A stretch of 23,527 nt of DNA, taken from positions 1 to 23,527 of the forward strand of contig JAUCBJ010004895.1 of the NCBI GenBank assembly GCA_032718475.1, read 5' to 3'. This DNA is from Nemertoderma westbladi (lineage: Eukaryota; Xenacoelomorpha; Nemertodermatida; Nemertodermatidae). The notes under the pieces are model-generated. The model had not been told where the DNA came from, made no database searches, and worked only from the letters and a program-made list of their open reading frames with translations. The position numbers and the translations under genes were made by a program. This document shows, in pieces, positions 1-9,111 of this stretch; the stretch's first letter is position 1; each line of letters opens with the position of its first letter.

Positions 1-266
1 CTTCAACTTCGAATATTTTCTAATATTCGGTTTATTGCACTTGTCATTATAATTTTTTTAATTTAACGGACTTGACGATGGCAAAATGCTCTCAGAGTTA
101 GTGTAAGTTGGAATCCCCACGGTAGCAGGTCCCGGGACCCTACCCTCGCTACGCTAGTGGACTGGATAACACTTTCACGTCAATGTTGCAATGCAACTCT
201 CCGTTAGTGGGAAAAATTATTACTCATACTCATTACTGTATTCTACTACTGTAATATTGTAATAAG
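1..266. other. No gene seen; one GC-rich palindrome
   Basis: AT-rich sequence without a convincing reading frame. The only structure noted is an imperfect palindrome at 121-144. Its perfect 12-bp core GGTCCCGGGACC (128-139) is flanked by GGTAG on one side and CTACC on the other, with a 2-nt asymmetry. Confidence 0.5.
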
Positions 267-570
267 TTGTTCAGAAATGGAAAAAATGAGAAAGCGCGTC
301 ACCGGGGGTTGAACCAGCGCTATACGTACGATTCGGGCTATCAGGCCTCTTCAGTAGCGCTAATTAATAGGTTCAGCCACTCTCGCCCGACATTCACCTT
401 TCTATTTATTCCACTTCAAAGACAGTAGAAGTGGAATAAATAGATAGGATAATGTCAGGGGAGAGTGGCAGAACCTATTAGCGCTACTAAAGAGGCCTGA
501 TAGGCCGAAACGTAGGCATAGCGCTGGTTCAACACCCGGTGACGCGCTTTCTAATTTTTTCCATGAACAA
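267..570. repeat. Foldback (long inverted repeat) element
   Basis: Two arms of about 140 bp face each other across a loop of about 10 nt (418-427). The inner arms, 401-417 and 428-444, pair perfectly. The outer arms run from TTGTTCA (267-273) to TGAACAA (564-570) with few mismatches, for example AGAAAGCGCGTCACCGGG against CCGGTGACGCGCTTTCT. This is the form of a foldback MITE. No target-site duplication was recognised. In the right arm a weak A-box-like TGGC (466) lies about 60 bp before a B-box-like GGTTCAACACC (526-536), so a tRNA-related origin of the arm is possible but unproven. Confidence 0.8.
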
Positions 571-582
571 AGGAACACTTAC

Positions 583-668
583 GTCATCAACACTTCTTGC
601 TATGGTGTCATTTATGGTATCCAATACGGGGGTGGAAAGCATTGGCGACTCGACATCAATAACCAGAT
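583..668 (-). CDS. Possible internal coding exon of an unknown gene
   Basis: On the minus strand an 86-bp segment lies between an acceptor-like end (ttgtgtttccag, intron side at 669 upward) and a donor exactly matching GTAAGT (577-582). One frame is open and reads LVIDVESPMLSTPVLD followed by TINDTIARSVDD, a protein-like composition; the other two minus frames contain stops. The frame is in fact open on both sides, from 532 to 717, and the plus strand is also open there, which weakens the case. No partner exon was found. The foldback element at 267-570 would lie in the next intron. I do not recognise the peptide. It may be an exon, a transposon remnant or chance. Confidence 0.25.
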
Positions 669-1406
669 CTGGAAACACAATCACATGTATTTTAATTAGC
701 GAAACAATGAAGTTCCATTAAACAGTAACGCAGTTAAATTTTAAGAAAGAATATGGCAGCCTGTCGTAGTTTATTTGATGTGATGGCAATGGGGGGCGAG
801 TCAAAACTTCGAGCCATCAGCGAACTGTTATAATTATACTATGGCCGATTTCTAAAAGTCTGAGTGTGTGTGTGTCGTGTCGGAAGCCATAATTGTCGGA
901 AGCCAATTTATAACTAGCCATCCAATAGTATATGGTAATTATAATTGTTCGCTAAGATGGTTTGCAGCTTTAGCTGCACGAAGGCCCCACTCGTGTCTAA
1001 AAGTGCTGCACCCCTATCAGCAAGTTACTGTAGTTATTGTTACGAGCTCAGCCATTCATTTGCTGGCAATTAGCAGTGTTGGATAGTCGATCTGTTAGTT
1101 AGTGTAGGCCTACTACAGAATCTCCGTATGTGTATAGCCTGTATAGGCCTTCCTTTAACAATAACAAGTTGCGAAACAATACTATCTAAGCCAATCAGAG
1201 ACAACCGCGTATGTATGTATGTTGACATTCAGACATTGCCGGTTGAGTGGAGTGATCCTCCTTCTGTCCTTCTAATACTGTAATACAATAATAGCACCTC
1301 ACATGCTCATCCCATTCACAATAGGCCTACTGCAATAATATTCCTGTAAATATTCTTGACCAGTTCGCCAATAATTCATTGGTATTATCAGATTATTGCT
1401 GTATTG
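669..1406. other. No recognised gene
   Basis: Mixed unique-looking sequence with a short GT run near 866-875 and two TAGGCCTA palindromes (1105, 1322). Open frames here lack a start in good context, domain motifs or paired splice sites. Confidence 0.4.
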
Positions 1407-1511
1407 GGGGCCGTCCAAGTATGACGTCAGCACTTTAGGGGGGGGAGGGCCCGTATGCTAAGTGATTTTTTTGTGCGCGGAACGCGACGCGGCGCAGAAA
1501 AAATGTGCGCC

Positions 1512-1633
1512 TGCGCAGTCGAAAACAGTGCAAAATCCGCGTGCGCAGCAGAAAAACTGCGCGAGATTGGCGCGCGCAGCAGAAATTCTGCGCGAGATTG
1601 GCGCGCACAGCAGAAATACTGCGCGAAATCTCC
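1512..1633. repeat. 31-bp GC-rich tandem repeat
   Basis: Units begin at 1543, 1574 and 1605, preceded by a degenerate unit near 1512. Each contains GCAGAAA, then CTGCGCGA, then a GCGC block. The short overlapping reading frames here are by-products of the repeat. It lies just inside the left end of the transposon at 1407-3384. Confidence 0.8.
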
Positions 1634-2065
1634 TACCACGTACCTGCCTGCCTACTGCTGTACTGGCCTAAAGCACACCAAGCAGCCAAGCAGCAAGTAG
1701 GAGGCTTATTATTTCAGTATTTCTTACAGTCTTATCTGTATTGTCATTACCCTGTTACCGGTAGTCGGCAGACTGCCAGGGGTAGCGGGTAGGTCTACTT
1801 ACCGGTACTGACTGACTGACTTAGTGCTGTAGTGCAAGTCTGAGCCGTGCTATCAATTTTCTGCGCCTGCGCCTGCCTATATGGAATACTGACAAAAAGC
1901 GCGCCACACGCGTTCTGGTTAAACGAAAATCGCGCCAGCCATGATATCTAATGCGCGCCAAGCCAACAATTGACTATGAAATTTTGCAGTAATTCTGTAA
2001 TTGCTTAATTGTAATAATTTGTCAGTTTATAATGCTGTAGCCCTACAATATTTTAACATTAAAAT

Positions 2066-2523
2066 GCGAGCGTAGCGAGCAAGGAAATTTTCCAATTATG
2101 TTAACATATATACAGTCTGACAGTAATAGTCAGATAGTGATGTAATTGTAGTTGCAGTAGTTGTAGGTCAACGTCAACTGAATGTTTTTAAATGCAGATG
2201 TGATCAAGATGCGAGCGTAGCGAGCATTACAATTTTAACATTTCAGCATTTAAAGTAGGCAAACCGACTGTTTTCAAATACAGAAATGTAGATGTCATTA
2301 AATTGTGAGCTGGCGAGCGTAGCGAGCATGGGAATTCTGCTGAATCATGCAGGCTGTCATGGTCTTAGGCCTATTGGTTTGAAGAATCTGACAATTGAAA
2401 AACTTTTGAAACAAGTCATGTTTTTAATGGTCATGCTCAATCTGTGCGTTTCCATTTGTCCACAGCCAGACAGTGCTAAGGGTAGGCTGGTTGGCTTACA
2501 GTATAAACGCGAGCGAAGCGAGC
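2066..2523 (+). repeat. Four spaced copies of GCGAGCGTAGCGAGC
   Basis: The 15-mer GCGAGCGTAGCGAGC occurs exactly at 2066-2080, 2211-2225 and 2313-2327, and with one change (GCGAGCGAAGCGAGC) at 2509-2523. Surrounding sequence differs between copies. A related word, CCGAGCGCAGCGAGG, sits in the loop of the foldback element at 13458-13617. Confidence 0.85.
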
Positions 2524-2669
2524 GGACATTTTTCAATCTTTTTAAACCTATGGAATATTTTCAAATAGACCTGTCATCTGTAGAGTGGGATGTGTTGCCA
2601 GTGCACTGCTACGCTACCTCCTACTGTCCTAACCTAACCCTACATCCATACTGCCATATTCGCGCCAGG

Positions 2670-2783
2670 ACCGCCAGGATCCTCAATGCGCGCCACACGC
2701 CCCTGTCACTACGCGCCAGGATCCTTAATCCGCGCCACACGCCCCTGTCACTACGCGCCAGGACCCTTAATCCGCGCCACACA
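2670..2783. repeat. 42-bp tandem repeat
   Basis: Units start at 2670, 2712 and 2754 (the last partial). Each carries CGCCAGGATCCTTAAT-like sequence followed by GCGCCACACGCCCCTGTCAC. The period is a multiple of three, which explains repetitive open frames on both strands; these are not taken as genes. Confidence 0.85.
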
Positions 2784-2956
2784 TGTTGAGCAAACTCTAC
2801 ATAAATTCCAACCTGGGCGCCTGTCGCGCCGCGCTCTAAATTTTCTGCGCCTGCGCGCTGCGCGGCGCTGCGCTGCGCTCTCAATTTTCTGCGCCTGCTC
2901 CAAATTCTGGAAAAAATTGTGCGCCGAACGCGTTCGGCGTACATGCCCTACTTAGC

Positions 2957-3355
2957 AGAATGGGGGGAGGGGGGTTGGGAAAATCTGATGACGTGCTGAT
3001 GAGGGGAGGGGAGGGGGTCAGCCAAAATCTGACGTCTGCATGTTCATTTATAGGTGCTAGAAGAGATATAGCTATTAGAGATAGATTCAGTCCCTGGCAG
3101 CCTGGCTGATTGAATAACTACTGTATTATTATATTATAATATTAATTAATAATTTACTATAATTATATAAATCATAATTTGATTAAAAATAATAATTTAA
3201 TGATTTACAAGTGATTATAAATAATCTTCATAATATAATAGTTTGTTACAAAATTTTTTTTTAATCTGATTTAGGGGAGGGGGGGGGGGGGGGTATCAAC
3301 GCCTATCTGATGACATCTGATTTAGGGGAGGGAGGGGGGTCAACATTTTGGGGAA
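2957..3355. repeat. Repeated G-rich subterminal blocks in the right end of the transposon
   Basis: Three blocks near 2960-3035, 3268-3300 and 3318-3355 combine an AATCTGAT or TCTGACGTC word with long GGGGAGGGG tracts. Between them 3110-3260 is very AT-rich. The G-run near 3275-3292 is close to a homopolymer. The blocks look like duplicated subterminal sequence. Confidence 0.6.
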
Positions 3356-3384
3356 AAGTGCAGACGTCATACTTGGACGGCCCC

Positions 3385-3990
3385 TTGTTGGTGATTGCTG
3401 TAGGCAGAAAGGTAGGCGCTCCGCTCGTTGGTTCGTAATTGCCAATTGCGGTAGGCCTACTGGCTCGGCTGACCGGCAACAAACCTGTCAGCCGTATTGG
3501 CTGACTGAGTGACTGGTTTGTTAACCGTATCGGCGTATGGCTGTATGGCCTGTCCAACCAGCCAGCAGTCAGCCGTACTGGCTGACTGGTTTTCTACGTA
3601 TCAGCGTATCCGCGTATCGTATCGTACTGTTAACCTGTTAATGGAATTATCATAACCAAATTTAACCACTGTAGTTATGTACTTGGAGTTGGGGGATTGT
3701 TACTTTGGGGACCGTTTTTTCAACCGTTTCTAATTGTCATTCTACAGCTGCGTACCGGTACCTATGCCTATTGCTTGACTGCCTGTCTGACCATATGGCT
3801 GTATGGTTTGGTTACTCTCACTACCTCAATTAGTAAAGTGATCGTTTATAGTTTTGGTTAGAAAAAAAGTTTAATTAGGCCTAAAAATATAATTTAAGGT
3901 AATACTGTAATACTAGTATATATATATATCTGCTGTATACAGTATATATCAGATACTAGTATACCTGTTTACCGGTCCAGTATCACTGGG
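3385..3990. other. SLC35B1 upstream region, no gene
   Basis: Nothing coding is recognised. A roughly 21-bp sequence GTCAGCCGTAYTGGCTGACTG occurs at 3487-3507 and again at 3568-3588, 81 bp apart; the word is itself partly palindromic (CAGCC...GGCTG). ATACTAGTAT at 3910-3919 and 3953-3962 brackets TA-rich sequence centred on GTATAC, forming a larger imperfect palindrome. Confidence 0.5.
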
Positions 3991-4018
3991 TATATATAAA
4001 AGACGCGGTCACCATTCC
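3991..4018 (+). promoter_or_regulatory. Candidate core promoter of SLC35B1
   Basis: TATATATAAAAG (3991-4002) is a good TATA-box match. It is followed by CCATTCC (4012-4018), which fits the initiator pattern YYANWYY with A at 4014. The TATA-to-initiator spacing is a little short. No ATG occurs between this site and the first ATG of SLC35B1 at 4223. A 5'-UTR intron cannot be excluded, because ttgctgcag just before 4217 could serve as an acceptor. Confidence 0.35.
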
Positions 4019-4222
4019 ACAAAGTAATTATACCCTGTACAGCTGTAGTTGTAGTACTGATTAGGCCGATAAGATTACCGGCTGACCGGTACTGTACTAC
4101 TAGCACTAGGTACCACCGGTAACCGGCATTATTGCTACAGTATTTATAGGCCTATTATTCTGTTATTAGATTATATATAATATACAGTACCCCATCAATA
4201 ATTGGCTTGCTGCAGTGCTCTG

Positions 4223-5332
4223 ATGCTGGTTATGACAGAAAACCTTCCAGTTATTGTCCCTTCATCGAACCCACCCGTAGCGATTAAATCAACTACGAGT
4301 CTCTCCAAAGCGGATTTAGAGGAAATCTCGGCAAATGGAACAATGATGGGACTCGCACTCGCAAGACGCGCAAAGCTAATCGGTTGTGCGTTGGGTATAT
4401 TTGTTTGTTATTTCTATTTCGGAATCCTACAAGAAACAATAAACCGAGGGAGTTATGGTGATAAAAATGAGAAGTTTACCTACACCCAATCCCTAGTCTT
4501 TGTTCAATGTATTATAAACGCAATATTCGCCAAACTTGTTTTATTAACAATAACCTGTGATAGAGACACAACTAAAGTGGTCTATTACATGGGCTGCAGT
4601 GCGTCTTATATGGTCGCAATGTTGGCTTCCAATCAAGCTCTCCAACACTTAAACTACCCAACCCAAGTTCTTGGTAAATCCTGTAAACCAATCCCGGTTC
4701 TAATTCTCGGCGTTATATTGAGCGGGAAACGCTACGCTCTCGCCAAATACTTTAACGTACTTCTTATAACGTTAGGCGTCGCCACCTTTATGTATAACAA
4801 CGGGAGACGTGGCGGGACGTGGGAAAATGAGGGTGGATCGTTTCTTGGTATTGGGGAACTACTTCTAGTCCTGTCGCTCACAATGGATGGGGTCACAGGT
4901 GCAATACAAGAGAAAATGAAGACTTTCCATAAAACACACTCACATCACATGATGTTCCATATGAACCTATGGTCTATCTTTTATCTCGCTATAAGTGTTG
5001 TCATATCCGGGGAAATATTTAAGTTTATTGACTTTGTAATCCGATTTCCCGCTATTATTCCCAATATGCTACTATTCGGATGTGCCAGCGCTCTCGGGCA
5101 AAACTTTATTTTCATAACGGTTTCCAACTTCGGACCTTTACCCTGCAGTATTATTACGACGACTAGGAAGTTTTTCACTATTTTACTGAGTGTGGTTCTA
5201 TTTAGTAACGCGTTGGCTAACTTGCAATGGGTCGGGGTTGGGTTGGTTTTCCTCGGTTTGGGATTGGATGTGAAGTTTGGAAAGAGTTTGCCCGACGCAA
5301 AATCTGGTAAAAGCATCGACCCGAGTAAATAA
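4223..5332 (+). CDS. SLC35B1: SLC35B1-type ER nucleotide carrier
   Basis: This is a multi-pass membrane protein of 369 residues. It is recognised by YPTQVLGKSCKPIP (residues 145-158), the N-terminal FVCYFYFGILQE, and ITTTRKFFTILLSVVLF near residues 311-327, all hallmarks of SLC35B1 (UGTREL1/AXER). Family members reside in the ER membrane; the human protein is reported to exchange ATP and ADP, and earlier work linked the family to UDP-sugar transport. The N-terminus is about 45 residues longer than in human (322 aa). The first ATG (4223) has poor context and a second in-frame ATG (4232) has G at -3, so either may be used; TAA at 4199-4201 closes the frame upstream. The C-terminus, DPSK, lacks the dilysine (KKXX) signal of the human protein. 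The whole frame is uninterrupted, whereas the human gene is split by introns. Confidence 0.95.
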   Translation: MLVMTENLPVIVPSSNPPVAIKSTTSLSKADLEEISANGTMMGLALARRAKLIGCALGIFVCYFYFGILQETINRGSYGDKNEKFTYTQSLVFVQCIINAIFAKLVLLTITCDRDTTKVVYYMGCSASYMVAMLASNQALQHLNYPTQVLGKSCKPIPVLILGVILSGKRYALAKYFNVLLITLGVATFMYNNGRRGGTWENEGGSFLGIGELLLVLSLTMDGVTGAIQEKMKTFHKTHSHHMMFHMNLWSIFYLAISVVISGEIFKFIDFVIRFPAIIPNMLLFGCASALGQNFIFITVSNFGPLPCSIITTTRKFFTILLSVVLFSNALANLQWVGVGLVFLGLGLDVKFGKSLPDAKSGKSIDPSK

Positions 5333-5398
5333 TGCTTCAGTTCGGTTGGATGCGATGCGATACAGGTATTAATTACTTTGAGTCGTTTTATTTCACTA

Positions 5399-5404
5399 AA
5401 TAAA
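5399..5404 (+). terminator. Poly(A) signal for SLC35B1
   Basis: AATAAA lies 67 bp after the stop codon. No A-run follows, so there is no sign of a recent retrocopy tail. Confidence 0.6.
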
Positions 5405-7265
5405 TGACTTAGAAATGCTAAAAAGATGTAAATACTAATGGGCTAATATTGCCTCTTAACTTCCTTTAGTTTTGGAATACGTGTCACGTCTTTAAAACTG
5501 GGGTTGGTATATATAATGTGGTTGTGGAGGAAAATTTTGTAATTTTAAATAATCTTTTTGATAATAATATGGTGTGAGAAAAGTTCAAAATATTGAAATA
5601 ATTTCATACGTAATTTCTGTCAAACATTGGCCTTGGTGGCGGTGGGATGAATTCTGTTGAATTTCTAATAATAATTATGAAATGCTTTATCTAGTTGTTT
5701 GTAGACGTTGTATACTTTTTAATTTTAATACACATTCGAGACAAATAAGTTTATGACTGCCCCGGCCCAACTCATGTGGATATCAGAGAGATAGAAGTCC
5801 TATTCGCACGGGTATAATAAATGATTAGTCTAGAATTTCCTTTTTGGTCCGCCAAAAACTTGGTTATACTGTCGTTATGTAGGTTAGAGCAGTGGCTGCA
5901 TAAACCCTACTATAACTGTCATGTGGTGCGAGCCACGAAGTAAGTAAGCATTAGTTTGTACACATGTTGTCTGTTAAAAAAAGTTTAGAAAAAAAATAAT
6001 GAAATGTAGTCTGTCGAAAATGTATAAATTTTTCAAATATAACTTGCGCGGGTCCATCGAAAAGCACCAGTGTGACAACCTGTCATTTTTGAGCCCTAAA
6101 TTTATTTGAAGGCTAATAACTCAGTTCAATGATATAATTCTAATAAATGAATTGTTGTGGGGTGAGAGACGATGTATTAATTATATAACGGCGATGTATT
6201 CAATTATAATGTAATTTTAGAATAGTATATGATAACACTCTATTCTCCATAGAGAAAATTATTATCAAGTGGGAAGGCAACTTAAGCTAAATGTTACAGG
6301 CCAGATTTAGGCGAAGTTGAGATCGGACAAGCAAACTCCAAAACAAGATGATAGTAAACAGAATATTGCATTAAGATACATAAGACAACGAAGACGAGAC
6401 TACACTTCGGAAGCTGATCAGCAATCAACTGGTGCCGTGGGTTGCCGCTAGTATTCATCTTTTACCCAAATACTGCACTCTGTTTACTAAGTACCACGCA
6501 GTTTTCACGAAATATAAATTTGTTTGATACGTTTTATACGTGTGTACATTATACAATTTATTATGTTTCGATAATAAATATTAATATTGATGATATTAAT
6601 AATTAAACTTGGGAATATTACGTATTATATATAGCACAAAATAATGTGTGCATAATTAATAAAATTAAAATAAAATTAAATTTAAACTAAATAACTAAAG
6701 TTTCTAAATAATTTGTTCTCATAACTGTATAATAATATTACCCTGAGATCAATGAGCATGTGTACCGGATCGGGATAGTAAAGTAAGTTGTGTTGTATTG
6801 CCATGATTTCTATCTATTGTATCACACGATTAGAAAGTTTAATTAATTTAAACTGCAAGACAACATTTATTTAGTTATGAAAATTCCTTCAAATAACTAA
6901 AAAATACTAATTAATCAACATAATAGTAATAATAATTAACCAAATAAACTTGTGAGGCAACCCAACCTTGTAAGAATCCAAGATGCACCGGAAGTGGTCA
7001 CAAAGTGGGAAATAAAATATATTAAATTAATAATAAATTGTTTAATTAACTTTTGTGGCCTACTTCTTTGGACGAATACAAAACATAGTGACGAGGTAAG
7101 TTGACACGTTAGTAAGTAAGCAACGGTTAACAAAGCAATAAAGTGGCACTTTACTACATAATAATGGCTAATTGCTAATTATATTAATTGTGTTAATGAA
7201 TCATTATACAACTATACAGCACGATTTCGATTATATTGAAAATTATAAAAGATTATTAGCGGTAT

Positions 7266-7285
7266 TATTGGTACCGGTACCAATA
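7266..7285. repeat. Perfect 20-bp palindrome
   Basis: TATTGGTACCGGTACCAATA is self-complementary over its full length. It contains the ACCGGT core seen at many places in the window. Confidence 0.9.
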
Positions 7286-7384
7286 TTCTATAGAATTAAA
7301 ATAGTATAGGTAAAACAATCGAAATAAAAAAAGCTACAGGTCTTGGTTAGCAAATTCGCTAAAGATACAAAATAAACGTAGCCA

Positions 7385-7416
7385 CCCCCCCCCCCCCCTC
7401 CCCCCCCCCACCCCCT
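7385..7416 (+). repeat. C-rich tract
   Basis: Runs of 14 and 10 cytosines, separated by a single T, are followed by a further C5 after one A. The complementary strand could form a G-quadruplex. Exact run lengths in such tracts are often uncertain in assemblies. Confidence 0.85.
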
Positions 7417-8016
7417 CCGATCTGCTTATTCTTAGTCTTCAACATCTACGTAATCATACGAAATATTTAAAAAAAAATGAAAAAAATTGGCAGAAGATTG
7501 TCAAAGAGGGGGCATATTTAACTAGGAGATTATTAGACCATCCATACTAAGGCGTACCCGACCGGTACTATACACATTATATAATGGCACGGATCACATT
7601 AGGTCTTGGCCAGACCTCATTTAGGTTATTCCTAATGAGTTACGTTTACGTTTATGTTATAATACCGGACCGACAGGGTCTTATGTATACAACACGAAAC
7701 CCTGGGAGAAAAATACAATTGTATTGTATCATAAGGCCCATCGGCCATCACACCAATAGTCCAATACATAAGTTGTGTCCACTTTATCCTAAAAACACCA
7801 AAAATGATGTATATTAAAAAAAAAATACTTTAAAATGCTAATTTTGGGTGAGCTTGATGATTATACATAAGATATATTTTCCACAAGCAAACATGATTTA
7901 ATTTTCAAGGAATGTAAATATCAATAAATAAAGGAAGCTATATATAATATTTAAACTACGGCATTAATATAGTATTCTATAAAGCAATTAATTATTAAAT
8001 TCGAATTACTATTAGT

Positions 8017-9111
8017 TTATTTCCTTTTGCTATTAACAATGTAGGAATATTCCCAGCCATTGTAATAAGAGTAGCCTACAAAATGCACTAAAACTACGGC
8101 CAAAAATACCCAACATAACATATTATACAAAACGAGCAAATAAAAAAACACCAAAACTTGGAGGACATTGAATAATAATGCGACATAATGCTGATACCCT
8201 ATTGGATTCACTGCAATTATATTCTCATTGGAAAACTTAAACACATTATAAAATTCATTAAGACGACGTTCTTTCGCTAACCAAATATTTTGGCACCATT
8301 CCGTAACGCCTTCAACATCTTCGGGGATAGAATCCATACTATATCGCTCTATGTGAACGTGTATCTCGCGTGGCAAACCCGTTACTAGGATATCTCCCGC
8401 GTTGTTAGGTATATCCCCAACGTACCCGATTGTTAAATCGTAGAGGAAGTCTATGGATTTAGTCGCTCTGTGATTGGTCAGGAAGGCGTGTAGACCAGCT
8501 ATCCGAGGGTGCAAAACGCGCTGTAAACTTGGAAGACCGTTGTTTTTAGCGAAACGATCGCTACTAGCAATCGATAACGCGGTTAAATTCGTACCTTCTG
8601 GGAACAATAACGTTGTGTACGTCTTACCATTACTCGACTCCGCTAAATACCTCACCATATCCCGAATATATGGCTTATCTTCCTCCCATTTACGCTTTAT
8701 AAAATACATCCAAATAATTTGGCAGCTCCAACCAACGACTGGGACGTGTTTCAATATATGTTTCATAACGATTTTAAGATATCGTGGAGGAATATACGGC
8801 TCCAAGCACCATAGGAACATCCAATCGAATTCGCATCTATGGTTTGATATGAGTAGATTCCACTGGTCTGGGTTGATTGGAGTTCCTGTGATTCGGATTC
8901 TCAATCCATAAACGGCTCGCATTATGGTGACGCATGCTTGTATCCAAATTCCGTAAAAGAGTTCACTCAACCACCGGGACAACCAACCGGTATTACAGAG
9001 AAGGAGAACATAACAAATACCTCCGATTACAACGTAGGCCGGAATGCCGAATACAAAAATGGTTGTTAGGAATGAAATGGCTTGAAATGCTTTAATGGCG
9101 GGTATATTCAT
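8017..9111 (-). CDS. LCLAT1: Lysocardiolipin acyltransferase-like protein
   Basis: This 364-residue membrane-bound acyltransferase belongs to the PlsC/AGPAT superfamily. The catalytic motif NHRCEFDWMFLW supplies H91 and D96 (HX4D). The second block FIKRKWEEDK is near 137-146, and FPEGTNLT (170-177) binds the acceptor phosphate. LHPRIAG and LPREIHVHIERY further on match LCLAT1 (ALCAT1/AGPAT8) better than AGPAT5. The family transfers acyl groups from acyl-CoA to lysophospholipids, including lysocardiolipin and lysophosphatidylinositol, in ER and mitochondria-associated membranes. Hydrophobic segments lie at residues 6-40 and 317-350. The start is the first ATG (9111, A at -3), because the longer frame opens only with GTG. 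The end NSKRK is only a partial match to a KKXX retrieval signal. No introns interrupt the frame. Confidence 0.88.
   Translation of the reverse strand: MNIPAIKAFQAISFLTTIFVFGIPAYVVIGGICYVLLLCNTGWLSRWLSELFYGIWIQACVTIMRAVYGLRIRITGTPINPDQWNLLISNHRCEFDWMFLWCLEPYIPPRYLKIVMKHILKHVPVVGWSCQIIWMYFIKRKWEEDKPYIRDMVRYLAESSNGKTYTTLLFPEGTNLTALSIASSDRFAKNNGLPSLQRVLHPRIAGLHAFLTNHRATKSIDFLYDLTIGYVGDIPNNAGDILVTGLPREIHVHIERYSMDSIPEDVEGVTEWCQNIWLAKERRLNEFYNVFKFSNENIIAVNPIGYQHYVALLFNVLQVLVFFYLLVLYNMLCWVFLAVVLVHFVGYSYYNGWEYSYIVNSKRK

Larger units (their letters stand above)
1407..3384. mobile_element. Non-coding DNA transposon with 29-bp terminal inverted repeats
   Basis: The left end begins GGGGCCGTCCAAGTATGACG and continues to 1435. 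The right end (3356-3384) is its reverse complement with one mismatch in 29. A 3-bp TTG flanks both sides (1404-1406 and 3385-3387) and may be the target duplication. Further in, the ends stay related in inverted order: GCTAAGT near both ends, then a GCGC-rich block with GTGCGC and GAACGCG. The roughly 2-kb interior encodes no recognisable transposase, so this looks like a non-autonomous element. It contains 31-bp and 42-bp tandem repeats and four copies of a 15-mer. The superfamily is not assigned; a 3-bp duplication would be compatible with PIF/Harbinger or CMC types. Confidence 0.8.
5405..8016. other. 2.6-kb AT-rich intergenic region, no gene seen
   Basis: No supported gene. Small structures: a hairpin at 6229-6268 (TGATAA...TTATCA with an inner CTCTAT/ATAGAG), a perfect 20-bp palindrome at 7266-7285, and a C-rich tract at 7385-7416. 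The sequence around 6048-6070 (GGGTCCATCGAAAAGC) resembles GGGTCCATTAGAAAGC near 17175 and may be a relic of that repeat. For the minus-strand acyltransferase gene, an ATTAAA-type signal is at 7897-7902. AATAAA at 7923-7928 is on the other strand and is not assigned to a gene. Confidence 0.5.

Noticed and set aside
301-540. tRNA gene in the foldback arms
   Set aside because: Only box-like words are present; I could not fold acceptor, D and anticodon stems of a functional tRNA.
737-822. Minus-strand ATG frame of 27 codons (MARSFDSPPIAITSNKLRQ...) near the possible exon
   Set aside because: It ends in a stop without a usable donor toward 583-668, so it cannot be joined to that exon.
1427-2955. 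Several overlapping frames on both strands rich in Arg and Ala
   Set aside because: They fall on the 31-bp and 42-bp GC-rich tandem repeats of the transposon and are open on both strands for that reason.
3303-3557. Minus-strand 84-codon frame
   Set aside because: It straddles the transposon terminus and unique DNA, so cannot be an ancient gene; no motif.
5821-5943. 40-codon ATG frame ending at a GTAAGT-like donor site
   Set aside because: Short, unrecognised, in a 3' flank with no partner exon; probably chance.
7584-7817. 77-codon ATG frame upstream of a poly-A-like stretch
   Set aside because: Composition is not protein-like, no domain is recognised, and nothing else marks a gene here.
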